A model generated the notes under the pieces. That model was given only the letters and a program-made list of their open reading frames with translations. It had not been told where the DNA came from and did no database searches. The translations under genes and the position numbers were made by a program. A stretch of 14,563 nt of DNA from CAMEON01 sp963609805 (GTDB lineage: Bacteria; Bacillota; Clostridia; Oscillospirales; CAG-272), in NCBI GenBank assembly GCA_963609805.1, contig CAVDLN010000039.1:1-14563 (forward strand). The letters run 5' to 3'. This document shows, one piece after another, positions 7,642-14,563 of this stretch. How positions within the stretch are numbered: position 1 is the stretch's first letter; each line of letters begins with the position of its first letter.

Positions 7642-8820
7642 ATGAAAAGAAACAATCGTCATCTCTACCATCGCATATATCATCGTACGGGAGTGCGGAA
7701 AGCGGGCGGAATCCTGCTGGCACTCGCTCTGGCGGCGGGACTCCTGTCCGGCTGCCGCGAAAGTGACCTGCCCGTCATAAACAACGAAAGCGGCGGAACC
7801 GGAACGGATGCCGACTCATCGGGCGGCTCGCTGGTATCCCCCGACACAGCTCCCGCGCCGGAGGAAATTTCCGATGCCAGAAGCGGCAGCTACAGTGCCG
7901 CTACGGCGGCGACCGTCACACTGACGGGAGACAGCGCCTCCGTCAGCGGAAGCGGCGTCAGCGTATCCGGCTCCGCCGTCACCTTTACGGCGGCGGGAAC
8001 CTACCTTGTCAGCGGCAGTCTGACAGACGGTCAGCTGATTGTGGACACGGCAGACACCGAGAAAGTCAAGCTGGTGCTCAACGGCGTGTCGGTATCCTGC
8101 TCGACGGGTCCCGCAGTGCTTATTCTCAGCTCTCCCAAGAAAACCATCCTTTACACGGCAGCAGATTCCGTCAACCTTCTCTCCGACGGAAGCGGGTATA
8201 TCACGGAGGAATCGCAGCAGACGGAAGGTGAACTGTACCCCAACGCCTGCGTGTATTCCGGCGATGATCTGAAGCGGGACGGAGAGGGGATCCTGCGGAT
8301 TACGGGCAATGCCGACAAGGGAATCAATACCCGGGACGATCTTGAAATCGCCGGCGGGACGCTGGTCGTGACCAGCCGCGGCACAGCCGTGCGCGGAAAC
8401 GACTCGGTGGATGTGACCGGCGGAACCGTAACGCTGACCGTGTCCGAGGAAGGCGACGGGCTGAAATCCGCCCAGACGGAGAAGGACGGGAAAGGGTATA
8501 TAGCCATCAGCGGCGGAACCCTGTACATTACATCGATCGGCGACGGGATCAGCGCGGCCACGGATCTGACCGTGAGCGGCGGAACCATCGTTATCACCGC
8601 CAAGGACGCAGGCGGGGAGGAACTGACCGAATCCAAGACCGACAGCGGCAGCGGCCGCGGCGGATTCGGAGGCTTCGGCGGCGACGGGAACAGCAGCAAA
8701 TCCTCCATCAGCGCCAAGGGACTGAAAGCCGCCGGTACCGTCACGGTTGCAGGCGGGAAGCTGACCATTACATCGGCGGACGACGGCATCCATGCCGACG
8801 GCGGTCCTGCAGGGCGGTGA
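7642..8820 (+). CDS. Cthe_2159-type carbohydrate-binding lipoprotein, N-terminal part (frameshifted gene)
   Basis: This is the N-terminal 392 residues of a surface lipoprotein in the PF14262 family (C. thermocellum Cthe_2159, a calcium-binding beta-helix that binds polygalacturonate; family knowledge). An unusually long basic, His/Arg-rich n-region (1-22) precedes a hydrophobic stretch and the lipobox LLSGC, so Cys38 should be lipidated. A Ser/Gly/Asp-rich spacer follows, then beta-helix rungs with repeated DGI and SGGT motifs (DKGINTRDDLEIAGGT, GDGISAATDLTVSGGT) and a Gly/Phe-rich loop near 340 (GGFGGFGGDG). GGAGA precedes the ATG by about seven bases. The frame ends at a TGA at 8818 in the middle of a DDGIHAD rung, and the rest of the protein continues one frame over. 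Any protein from this frame alone lacks the remaining rungs and the C-terminal domain. Confidence 0.85.
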   Translation: MKRNNRHLYHRIYHRTGVRKAGGILLALALAAGLLSGCRESDLPVINNESGGTGTDADSSGGSLVSPDTAPAPEEISDARSGSYSAATAATVTLTGDSASVSGSGVSVSGSAVTFTAAGTYLVSGSLTDGQLIVDTADTEKVKLVLNGVSVSCSTGPAVLILSSPKKTILYTAADSVNLLSDGSGYITEESQQTEGELYPNACVYSGDDLKRDGEGILRITGNADKGINTRDDLEIAGGTLVVTSRGTAVRGNDSVDVTGGTVTLTVSEEGDGLKSAQTEKDGKGYIAISGGTLYITSIGDGISAATDLTVSGGTIVITAKDAGGEELTESKTDSGSGRGGFGGFGGDGNSSKSSISAKGLKAAGTVTVAGGKLTITSADDGIHADGGPAGR

Positions 8821-9658
8821 GGCATATATCCGCTCCGGGGATGACGGCGTCCACGCCGACAGAATTCTGACCCTGTGCGGCGGCAGCTATGAAATCGCGC
8901 AGAGCTACGAAGGATTGGAGGCGGCGCAGATTACGCTCAGCGGCGGTAAGACACGAATCACCGCCTCGGATGACGGCATCAACGCCTCGAACGGCACGAC
9001 CGGCGGCATGGGCGGCGGCATGGGCGGCGGCATGGGCGGATTCGGCGGCGGGGGACGCCCCGGCGGAGGGAGCATGGGCGGACGCCCGGACGGCCAATCG
9101 GGCAGTCAGTCCTCCGGGGACACGTCCGGCTCCGGCACATCCGCTGCGGGTGCGTCGGATCTGACGCCTCTTCTGACAGTCAGCGGCGGGTATACCGTGG
9201 TATATGCGTCCGGCGACGGCATCGACTCCAACGGAAACATCGTGATGACCGGCGGAACTCTGCTGGTGTTCGGGCCGACGGACAACGGCAACGGCGCCAT
9301 CGATTACGGCGACGGAAACTGCAGCATGACCATATCGGGCGGAACGCTGCTTGCGGTCGGCTCCAGCGGCATGGCCGAAACGGCGGACAACAACGGGCAG
9401 GCGGTGTTTGACTGCTCCTTCCGCTCCTCCGTTGCATCGGGAACAAATATCGGTCTGTGCGATTCCGACGGGAATCTGATCTGCGGCTACTGCCTGCCCA
9501 AGAACATCAGCTCCGTGGTGTTCAGCTCTCCCGCGCTGACTGCCGGGGAGACATTCACGCTTGTGCAGGGCGGAACCGCCTCGGCGGACGGGGACGGCGT
9601 TCTGGATCTGTCCTCGTGGACGGGCTACAGCACCGTCGGTTCCCTCACGGCGAAATAA
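8792..9658 (+). CDS. Cthe_2159-type carbohydrate-binding lipoprotein, C-terminal part (frameshifted gene)
   Basis: This is the continuation of the gene that starts at 7642, in the next reading frame. Its first ATG (8792) has no ribosome binding site, and the product would have no signal peptide, so it is not an independent gene. It holds further beta-helix rungs (GDDGVHAD, SYEGLEA, SDDGINA, GDGIDSNGNIVMTGGT) and a Gly/Met-rich linker with three GGMG copies at 9002-9037. A C-terminal beta domain follows (DSDGNLICGYCLPKN, VVFSSPALTAGETFTLVQGG), typical of the end of this family. The Asp/Gly pattern of the rungs suits calcium binding (inference from Cthe_2159). Joined to the first part, the intact protein would be about 670 residues. 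An active gene with a sequencing error and a true pseudogene are both possible; codon use stays normal after the break, so any inactivation is recent. Confidence 0.85.
   Translation: MPTAVLQGGEAYIRSGDDGVHADRILTLCGGSYEIAQSYEGLEAAQITLSGGKTRITASDDGINASNGTTGGMGGGMGGGMGGFGGGGRPGGGSMGGRPDGQSGSQSSGDTSGSGTSAAGASDLTPLLTVSGGYTVVYASGDGIDSNGNIVMTGGTLLVFGPTDNGNGAIDYGDGNCSMTISGGTLLAVGSSGMAETADNNGQAVFDCSFRSSVASGTNIGLCDSDGNLICGYCLPKNISSVVFSSPALTAGETFTLVQGGTASADGDGVLDLSSWTGYSTVGSLTAK
8797..8820 (+). other. frameshift site splitting the lipoprotein gene
   Basis: Frame 1 reads DDGIHAD then GGPAGR and stops at 8818. Frame 2 reads AVLQGGEAYIRSGDDGVHAD from 8801. The homologous rung downstream reads GVHADRILTLCGGSY, so the true sequence switches frames at about 8797-8804. 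A one-base gain or a two-base loss would explain it. Rungs usually keep about six residues between HAD and the next GG; a direct join leaves four and a two-base loss five, which slightly favours a loss. There is no homopolymer longer than three bases and no familiar slippery heptamer. Confidence 0.8.
9002..9037 (+). repeat. three perfect tandem copies of a 12-base unit coding GGMG
   Basis: The unit GGCGGCATGGGC occurs at 9002-9013, 9014-9025 and 9026-9037 with no mismatches, in frame, giving GGMG three times inside a flexible linker of the lipoprotein. Further Gly-rich codons follow to about 9080. Copy number could change by slippage without breaking the frame. Confidence 0.9.
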
Positions 9659-9690
9659 ACGGCTGCGCGGCCGGAAAAACGGATAGCAGA

Positions 9691-9723
9691 GGGGAACCTT
9701 CCGAGGAAAGTTCCCCTTTTTTT
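9691..9723 (+). terminator. intrinsic terminator after the lipoprotein gene
   Basis: GGGGAACCTTCC (9691-9702) pairs with GGAAAGTTCCCC (9705-9716) with one mismatch, followed by seven T (9717-9723). It lies 32 bases past the lipoprotein stop. It also lies just beyond the stop of the convergent DUF2344 gene, so it may work in both directions, although the leftward side lacks a T-run. Confidence 0.9.
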
Positions 9724-9728
9724 ACCGT

Positions 9729-10478
9729 TTATCTGAATTCGCTTCCGTCCGCGCGGAGAAAGCCCGTGCGCAGAATCCGATACCAGCACACATCCGGGTG
9801 CGCCGTATCCCCGAGCATACCCAGCTTTTCACGCAGCGCGCTTACAAGGAACTCCGGGCTCAGGCTGGCGTTTCCTCCTGCCGCCAGCACCGCATGGACG
9901 GTCATGATACCGTCCGCGTCCCGGGCTGCCCGGATTTCCCGGACAAGCGGCAGAATGTCGATTTCCCTGTCGCCCGACTTTGTCCTTTTGGTCATGACAA
10001 TCGGATCTCCGCCGGGTGCGAACAGCGCCTCGACCGCCTCGGCGGAAACCGATGCCGTACCGGGATCGGAGATTGTTACGGTATAGACCGCATACGCGAT
10101 ATCCGCAAAGGCGGTCGTCGGAATATACACCTCGGACACCTGCATTTCGTCTGTCAGTTCGGCATTGAGCTGATCCCGCATCTCCTCCGGCGTGATGGCA
10201 CGGTCAACTCTCAGGTCCACCATTTCGTGCGTCCCTTCCGTCCCGACCGACAGCGGTATGCCGAACACGATTTTGCTGTGCGGATTGAAGCCCTGCGTAT
10301 ACCACATGGGTATGGACGCACGCACGAGAACCCGCTGCCATGTGCGCTGCAGGTCAAGATGGGAGAAAAACTGCAGGTTTCCCACCTTGGAAAACACCAC
10401 GCGGTAGGTGACGGGCTCCGGCAGAAGCGGGCGGTCGAATTTGGAAACAGGATGTCTCATACTTTTTTCGGACAGCAT
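9729..10478 (-). CDS. TIGR03936/DUF2344 radical SAM-associated protein
   Basis: The 249-residue product belongs to a family (PF10105) always found next to, or fused to, TIGR03960 radical SAM proteins. Its reaction is unknown; a role in RNA or ribosome-related modification has been suggested only from gene neighbourhoods. Recognisable blocks are VTYRVVFSKVGNLQFFSHLDLQ near residues 23-44, then RASIPMWYTQGFNPHSKIVFG, and IPLSVGTEGTHEMVDLRV. These match the family's ShLD, GFnPhP and pL.lG..s..E patterns. The start at 10478 is chosen because GGGAGGTGA stands at 10485-10493. The next ATG (10460) would make a neat ATGA overlap with the upstream stop but has no ribosome binding site. With the chosen start the gene overlaps the radical SAM gene by 22 bases, so the two are translationally coupled. 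Confidence 0.9.
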   Translation of the reverse strand: MLSEKSMRHPVSKFDRPLLPEPVTYRVVFSKVGNLQFFSHLDLQRTWQRVLVRASIPMWYTQGFNPHSKIVFGIPLSVGTEGTHEMVDLRVDRAITPEEMRDQLNAELTDEMQVSEVYIPTTAFADIAYAVYTVTISDPGTASVSAEAVEALFAPGGDPIVMTKRTKSGDREIDILPLVREIRAARDADGIMTVHAVLAAGGNASLSPEFLVSALREKLGMLGDTAHPDVCWYRILRTGFLRADGSEFR

Positions 10479-12316
10479 GTCCGCTCACCTCCCAGTCGGT
10501 TGGCGCCGCATCCGGCGCATTTCTCACGGCAATTCGGCGTGGTGACACCCTCAAAAGCCTTTGCGCGCTCCCTTTTCAGGAACGCCTTTGTTACGCCGCA
10601 GTCGATTACATCCCACGGAAGCACCTCGTCCAGCCCGAACCGCCGGTTGGCATAAAAGGCAGGGTCTATACCGACCGCGTCAAAAACCTCCATCCACTTG
10701 TCATAGTCAAAATATTCGCTCCACGCGTCGAATTTGAATCCGCGGCGGCACGCCTCATACAGGGCGGCGGACAGGCGGCGGTCTCCGCGCGCAAGCACCG
10801 CCTCAATGACGCAGGTGCGTGCATCATGGTGATTGTACTTCACCTTGCGGTCCTTCACGCAGGAGCCGACATACTCCTGCTTGCGCAGCATTTCCTCCAG
10901 CGTGTCCTGCGGCTCCCACTGAAATGCCGTAAAGGGTTTGGGAATAAAGGGGGACACGCTGATGGTCACCTGCGGCTGGCGTCCGCGCGGACGGTTCGGA
11001 TTCTTATAGAATTCACTGACCACCCGATGTGCCAGCTCCGGAATCTCGGCAAGGTCCTCGTCGGTTTCGGTAGGATGTCCCTGCATGAAGTATAGCTTGA
11101 CCTGCGTTTTTCCGGCGTCAAACGCCACGTTTACCGCACGCATCAGGTCTTCCTCATACAGGTTCTTGTTGATGACGTCCCGCAGCCGCTGGCTGCCCGC
11201 CTCCGGTGCGAATGTAATCGACGAGGCCCGGATGGAGGCGACCTTGTCCATCAGCTCCTTGGTAAAGGAATCCGCCCGCAGGGAAGGAAGCGACAGGCTG
11301 ACCATGTTCGGATCGGTCCACGCCAGCAGCTTGTCCGTCAGCTCGTCAATGCGGGTGTAATCGCTGATGGACAGCGAGGACAGGGTCAGCTCCTCATATC
11401 CAGAGGTATCGAAAATGGCGCGCGCCTGGCAGTTGATGACATCCGGCGTTTTTTCACGCACCGGACGATAGGTCATGCCCGCCTGACAGAATCTGCAGCC
11501 GCGGATGCATCCGCGCCCCACCTCGACCGTGATGCGGTCCTGCACCGTTTCAATATACGGCATGACCACCTGCTCCGGGTACAGTCCCCGGTCCAGATCT
11601 GTCACAATACGCTTGGTCACAACGGCGGGAACATCCGGATAACGGGGTGTATAGCTGCGTACGGTCCCGTCCTCGTTATACGCCACGTCGTACAGCGACG
11701 GCACGTATACCCCTTGAATCGTGGCTGCGGCGCGGTGCAGGAACGCCTCCCGCGTATAGCTACCCTCGTCGCGCATGGTAATGTACAGCTCCACAATTTC
11801 CGGAAGCATATCCTCGCCTTCCCCGATGTTGAACAGATCGAAGAAATCCGCGACCGGCTCCGGGTTGTAGGAGCAGGGGCCGCCGCCGATGACCAGCGGA
11901 TCCCCCTCCCCGCGCTCGCGCGCCCAGATCGGGACACGTCCCAGCTCCAGCATGTTCAGCACGTTGGTATAACCCATCTCGTACTGCAGCGTGAATCCGA
12001 TAAAATCGAACTCCGACAGCGGATCCCCGCTTTCGACAGCCGTCAGCGGCAGGTCAAACTCGCGCATCTTCTCCTGCATATCCACCCACGGGTCGTATAC
12101 ACGCTCGCACCAGATGCGCTCGTGCAGATTCAGGCAGTGATACAGGATACGCACGCCGAGGTTGGACATGCCGATCTCATAGGTATCCGGAAAGCAAAAG
12201 GCAAATCTTGCCGCGATTTTTGTTTTGTCCTTGATGGTCTGACCGTATTCTCCCCCGGCATACCGTCCGGGTTTCTGAACAGAGGTCAGGATCATTCGTT
12301 TTTCATTCTGATTCAT
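10457..12316 (-). CDS. TIGR03960 family B12-binding-domain/radical SAM protein
   Basis: This 619-residue protein uses a 4Fe-4S cluster and S-adenosylmethionine for radical chemistry on an unidentified substrate. The N-terminal part (about 35-180) has the Rossmann-like, B12-binding-domain-related region typical of the family (FPDTYEIGMSNLG, IGGGPCSYNPEPVADFFDLF, IGEGEDMLPEIVE). I see no DxHxxG cobalamin motif in it. The radical SAM core has CIRGCRFC (Cys270, Cys274, Cys277; the CxxxCxxC cluster motif). LPSLRADS, TFAPEAGSQRLRDVINK and GHPTETDEDL follow. A Cys-rich tail (Cys596, 600, 603, 614, 615) may bind a metal or second cluster, as in relatives. The start at 12316 matches where homology begins. 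Its AAGGAGG lies 12 bases upstream, a slightly long spacing, and overlaps the stop of the preceding gene. A longer in-frame reading to 12502 is only a shadow of that preceding gene. Confidence 0.92.
   Translation of the reverse strand: MNQNEKRMILTSVQKPGRYAGGEYGQTIKDKTKIAARFAFCFPDTYEIGMSNLGVRILYHCLNLHERIWCERVYDPWVDMQEKMREFDLPLTAVESGDPLSEFDFIGFTLQYEMGYTNVLNMLELGRVPIWARERGEGDPLVIGGGPCSYNPEPVADFFDLFNIGEGEDMLPEIVELYITMRDEGSYTREAFLHRAAATIQGVYVPSLYDVAYNEDGTVRSYTPRYPDVPAVVTKRIVTDLDRGLYPEQVVMPYIETVQDRITVEVGRGCIRGCRFCQAGMTYRPVREKTPDVINCQARAIFDTSGYEELTLSSLSISDYTRIDELTDKLLAWTDPNMVSLSLPSLRADSFTKELMDKVASIRASSITFAPEAGSQRLRDVINKNLYEEDLMRAVNVAFDAGKTQVKLYFMQGHPTETDEDLAEIPELAHRVVSEFYKNPNRPRGRQPQVTISVSPFIPKPFTAFQWEPQDTLEEMLRKQEYVGSCVKDRKVKYNHHDARTCVIEAVLARGDRRLSAALYEACRRGFKFDAWSEYFDYDKWMEVFDAVGIDPAFYANRRFGLDEVLPWDVIDCGVTKAFLKRERAKAFEGVTTPNCREKCAGCGANRLGGERTCCPKKV
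10485..10493 (-). promoter_or_regulatory. ribosome binding site that decides the DUF2344 start
   Basis: GGGAGGTGA lies inside the end of the radical SAM gene, with its GGAGG core nine bases before the ATG at 10478. No comparable site precedes the alternative ATG at 10460. Confidence 0.75.
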
Positions 12317-12328
12317 GGAAAAAGGAAT

Positions 12329-12335
12329 CCTCCTT
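12329..12335 (-). promoter_or_regulatory. ribosome binding site overlapping the upstream stop codon
   Basis: AAGGAGG for the radical SAM gene overlaps the TAA (12334-12336) of the upstream membrane protein gene, reading TAAGGAGG. A ribosome finishing the first gene sits on the second gene's binding site, which argues for translational coupling and co-regulation. Confidence 0.7.
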
Positions 12336-14563
12336 ATGTGCCGCTGCCGTCCGATGCGCTGTGACGCACATGCAGCGCGGCAGGTAGGCAGGAAAGCCCG
12401 GCTGTCACGGCATGCCACAGGCAGCAGAGAAGCGGAAGAATAGATATCGGAAGCCCGACGGCAGGCAGGACGGCAGCCAGTCCCCCCGCCGCAAGCATCC
12501 ACAGCCAGCTGAACAGAATGCCGACCCGGTTAGCCCGGTGAATGCGGCGGCAGGCAAAGTAGCCGCGCAGAATATCCGTCCCCTCCCGTACAGACACGAT
12601 GCCGCCGGAACGCGGCGCATACAGGCGGCTGCTGTTTCGCGGGCGAACAAGACCGACGGACAGATCCTGCTGCCCGCCTTCCGCAAACAGCGGGTAGGAT
12701 TCCGCAAGCGGATCATAGGACAGTACCGACACGCGGCATCCGAGCGACCGCAGCCGTTCCGCCATAAGCGGGAACGCCGGCTCAATCCGCAGACCGCTGA
12801 TGCATGCCACCCGGAAGCATCGGTCGTAAGCTATGTACAGCACCCTGTCGTCGGGCTGCTTTTTGTAGGACGCCATGGCCTCCTCGGACGGGAGACGTAC
12901 GCCGTGCCCCGCCAGCGCATCATGGGAGCCGAGCATGACCTCAACGGTGCCGTCGGATGCGGTGTCGGTCATGTACAGGCACAGAAATTCCGCGCCGCTC
13001 TCCGCCGTCTCCAGCCGCACGGCATCCAGCTCCTCCCGCGGGATCGGATCGCCGTATCCCGCCAGCGGGCAGTCCAGCAGTGCGAACAGCCTGTGTGTCA
13101 TGCGCAGCCACTCGTCCGCCCGCCTGTCCCCGCGAATAGTGACCTCATTGGGCGACACGGGGGAGAGCACCATTCCGTCCGGCAGAATGAAATGGGTATG
13201 CGCCGCATTCTTTTTTCCACGCCATTCCGTCGTTTTCGCGGGAGCGTACCGCTCCGGCACCGACTCGCCGAGAACGGCGCAGCCTTCCCTGCTCAGCGCG
13301 CGGTTTTCCGCGGCATAGGGAAGCGTAACCGACAGGATATAGGCCCCCGGCAGGCAGGCAAGATACGCGGCGGTAAAGTGCGGCAGCGCATCCTGCAGCA
13401 GCGTTCCGCCCAGCAGAACGGAAACCGCGGCCGCGGCTATAGCCATCAGCATAGCGGTCGGCATAAGGTAATTCAGGTGCGACAGGCAGCCGCAGTAACG
13501 GTTGACAGCCGCGAAGAAGTTCGGAATGCCGGAGGTGCGGCAGAGTCGGAGCGTGAGCGGAGCGTTCCGCCCGGCATCGGCATGCTCCGCGGCATCGGAA
13601 ATTTCAATATCGTCCGTGCGGCCGTCCGTCCTCGTACCGGGTGCGGCAGACATCGTAATGACCGTCCGGGCACGCCCGGAGGACACGATGCGGAAGCTGC
13701 GCCGTTCGGCAAGCAGGGAGAGCAGGTCGCACAGGCAGGTCAGCGTCAGCAGGAGCAGTGCCGCCCCGCAGAACAGCGGGACTGTCTTCCCTCCTCCGAC
13801 GGCCGCCAGGGAGATCAGCGTATGCAGTGCCGTTACGCACAGTGCCATGCCGGGAACGGCATAGCGCACCGGCTCGAAGTCCCACAGGCTGCGCAATCCC
13901 AGACCAAGACGGTGCAGAGAGGGGGCTGAGAACAGGAGCAGCAGGGCAACGCCCAGCAGCGGGTACGCATACCCCGCCGTAAAGCCGGCCGAACCTGCCA
14001 TGTGCAGACGCGGCAGCATATCATACAGGATACCGCACAGGCATCCGATGCCGGCGGCCGCCAGGCGCACCAGCGCCATCCGGTAAGCGGAACGGTAGCG
14101 CCGCATGACATCCTCCGTCATGGCGGAGCCCGTGTACTCACTGCCGCGGTAGGCTGTGGGAACGGTATTCCGCGTGCCCACATGCTCCTGCCGCATTTTG
14201 CCGCGAAGGAAGGCATCCGCTTTGTCGGAGCCGCCCCGCGTGCGTCTCAGTTCGTCCTCGTACCCGAGATCCATGTACAGTTCCGTATCGCCCGATACGG
14301 GGCTTTCCCCGTTTTCGGATTCGTCCCGCGTCCGGCGCGCAGTGTCCGTACCGCGGACGGAATCCTGCGGTTCGGACGATGCCGCCTGCGCCGTACCCTT
14401 CCGTGCGCGGGCGGGTTCGCGTCCGATTTCGGGGTCGTCCAGCGGGGACGGCCTTGCCCGCCGATTCCGGTTTATGTCCAGTCCTATCGCAAGCGGATCC
14501 TCCCGATCGGCCGCCGACGAAGCTTCGGACGCTGCCTGCTGCTGCGGGACAGTCTCCGCGGCA
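12334..14563 (-). CDS. polytopic membrane protein resembling a degenerate P1B-type ATPase (5' partial)
   Basis: The frame is open from the right edge to a TAA at 12334, so at least 742 residues are present and the true start is outside the window. The ATG at 14274 has no ribosome binding site and lies inside a continuous charged tail. Counting from that Met, hydrophobic segments lie near 65-87, 98-118, 139-159, 165-190, 270-290, 297-320, 583-604 and 606-635: four, a short loop, two, a loop of about 260 residues, then two, which is the P1B ATPase layout. VLYIAYDRCFRVACISGLRIEP and ERLRSLGCRVSVLSYDP line up with the P-domain region ending in TGD, and GIVSVREGTDI with GIAMGxGTDV, followed by the last helix pair. 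PDGMV stands where DKTGT should be, PGA where CPC should be, and TGE and GDGxND are absent. Transport by phosphorylation is therefore unlikely. It could instead be an unrelated 8-helix protein. Confidence 0.6.
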   Translation of the reverse strand, partial: AAETVPQQQAASEASSAADREDPLAIGLDINRNRRARPSPLDDPEIGREPARARKGTAQAASSEPQDSVRGTDTARRTRDESENGESPVSGDTELYMDLGYEDELRRTRGGSDKADAFLRGKMRQEHVGTRNTVPTAYRGSEYTGSAMTEDVMRRYRSAYRMALVRLAAAGIGCLCGILYDMLPRLHMAGSAGFTAGYAYPLLGVALLLLFSAPSLHRLGLGLRSLWDFEPVRYAVPGMALCVTALHTLISLAAVGGGKTVPLFCGAALLLLTLTCLCDLLSLLAERRSFRIVSSGRARTVITMSAAPGTRTDGRTDDIEISDAAEHADAGRNAPLTLRLCRTSGIPNFFAAVNRYCGCLSHLNYLMPTAMLMAIAAAAVSVLLGGTLLQDALPHFTAAYLACLPGAYILSVTLPYAAENRALSREGCAVLGESVPERYAPAKTTEWRGKKNAAHTHFILPDGMVLSPVSPNEVTIRGDRRADEWLRMTHRLFALLDCPLAGYGDPIPREELDAVRLETAESGAEFLCLYMTDTASDGTVEVMLGSHDALAGHGVRLPSEEAMASYKKQPDDRVLYIAYDRCFRVACISGLRIEPAFPLMAERLRSLGCRVSVLSYDPLAESYPLFAEGGQQDLSVGLVRPRNSSRLYAPRSGGIVSVREGTDILRGYFACRRIHRANRVGILFSWLWMLAAGGLAAVLPAVGLPISILPLLCCLWHAVTAGLSCLPAALHVRHSASDGSGT

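Noticed and set aside
9002..9037. Short tandem repeat as a CRISPR-like array
   Set aside because: Units are 12 bases, contiguous, without spacers, and in frame within a coding linker.
8792..9658. Second half of the lipoprotein as a separate gene
   Set aside because: It has no ribosome binding site and no signal peptide, it begins in the middle of a repeat rung, and the first half ends abruptly at the same point.
9729..10460. ATG at 10460 as the DUF2344 start, giving an ATGA overlap
   Set aside because: It has no ribosome binding site, whereas the ATG at 10478 has GGGAGGTGA at a good distance.
12317..12502. Extension of the radical SAM protein upstream to 12502
   Set aside because: The extra 62 residues are a Cys/Arg/Ser-rich shadow of the overlapping upstream gene; family homology starts at the ATG at 12316.
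12412..13929. Plus-strand open frame of 505 codons opposite the ATPase-like gene
   Set aside because: It is antisense to a frame with clear membrane-helix periodicity; its own translation is Arg/Gln-rich and unstructured.
12334..14274. ATG at 14274 as the real start of the ATPase-like protein
   Set aside because: The frame is open for 96 more codons to the window edge with similar charged composition, and no ribosome binding site precedes this ATG.

Overview
The window is GC-rich coding DNA with AGGAGG-type ribosome binding sites. It encodes a lipoprotein with a Gram-positive-style lipobox, a surface lipase held by a C-terminal membrane helix, and the paired radical SAM genes of the TIGR03960 and TIGR03936 families. 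Together these suggest a high-GC member of the Clostridia (Bacillota), perhaps an Oscillospirales-like gut bacterium. That placement is inference. I see no rRNA, tRNA, CRISPR array, insertion sequence or phage gene, and no gene-free stretch over 300 bases (the longest gap is about 185 bases).

Left part (1-7490). The extreme left edge may hold the last codons of a rightward gene, followed by a strong hairpin terminator. Four leftward genes follow. In transcription order they are a THUMP/SAM RNA methyltransferase (RlmL/YpsC-like), the DNA-uptake channel ComEC, a secreted membrane-anchored lipase-like alpha/beta hydrolase, and an NAD-type malic enzyme. The methyltransferase and comEC lie 42 bases apart, and the lipase and malic enzyme 32 bases apart. 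The gap between comEC and the lipase carries a good sigma-A-type promoter, so these are probably two transcription units.

Middle (7491-9728). A divergent AT-richer intergenic region precedes the only large rightward gene, a lipoprotein with Cthe_2159-type (PF14262) carbohydrate-binding beta-helix repeats. Its reading frame is broken near 8800, so it appears as two overlapping ORFs that clearly belong to one protein. A strong terminator at 9691-9723 separates it from the convergent genes on the right.

Right part (9729-14563). This is a tightly coupled leftward operon: a large membrane protein running off the right edge, a TIGR03960 radical SAM protein, and a TIGR03936/DUF2344 protein. The membrane protein is the most interesting item. 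Its membrane layout and several sequence stretches resemble a P1B-type ATPase, but I cannot find the phosphorylation, hinge or TGE motifs. I read it as a P-type ATPase-derived pseudoenzyme coupled to a radical SAM pair of unknown function.
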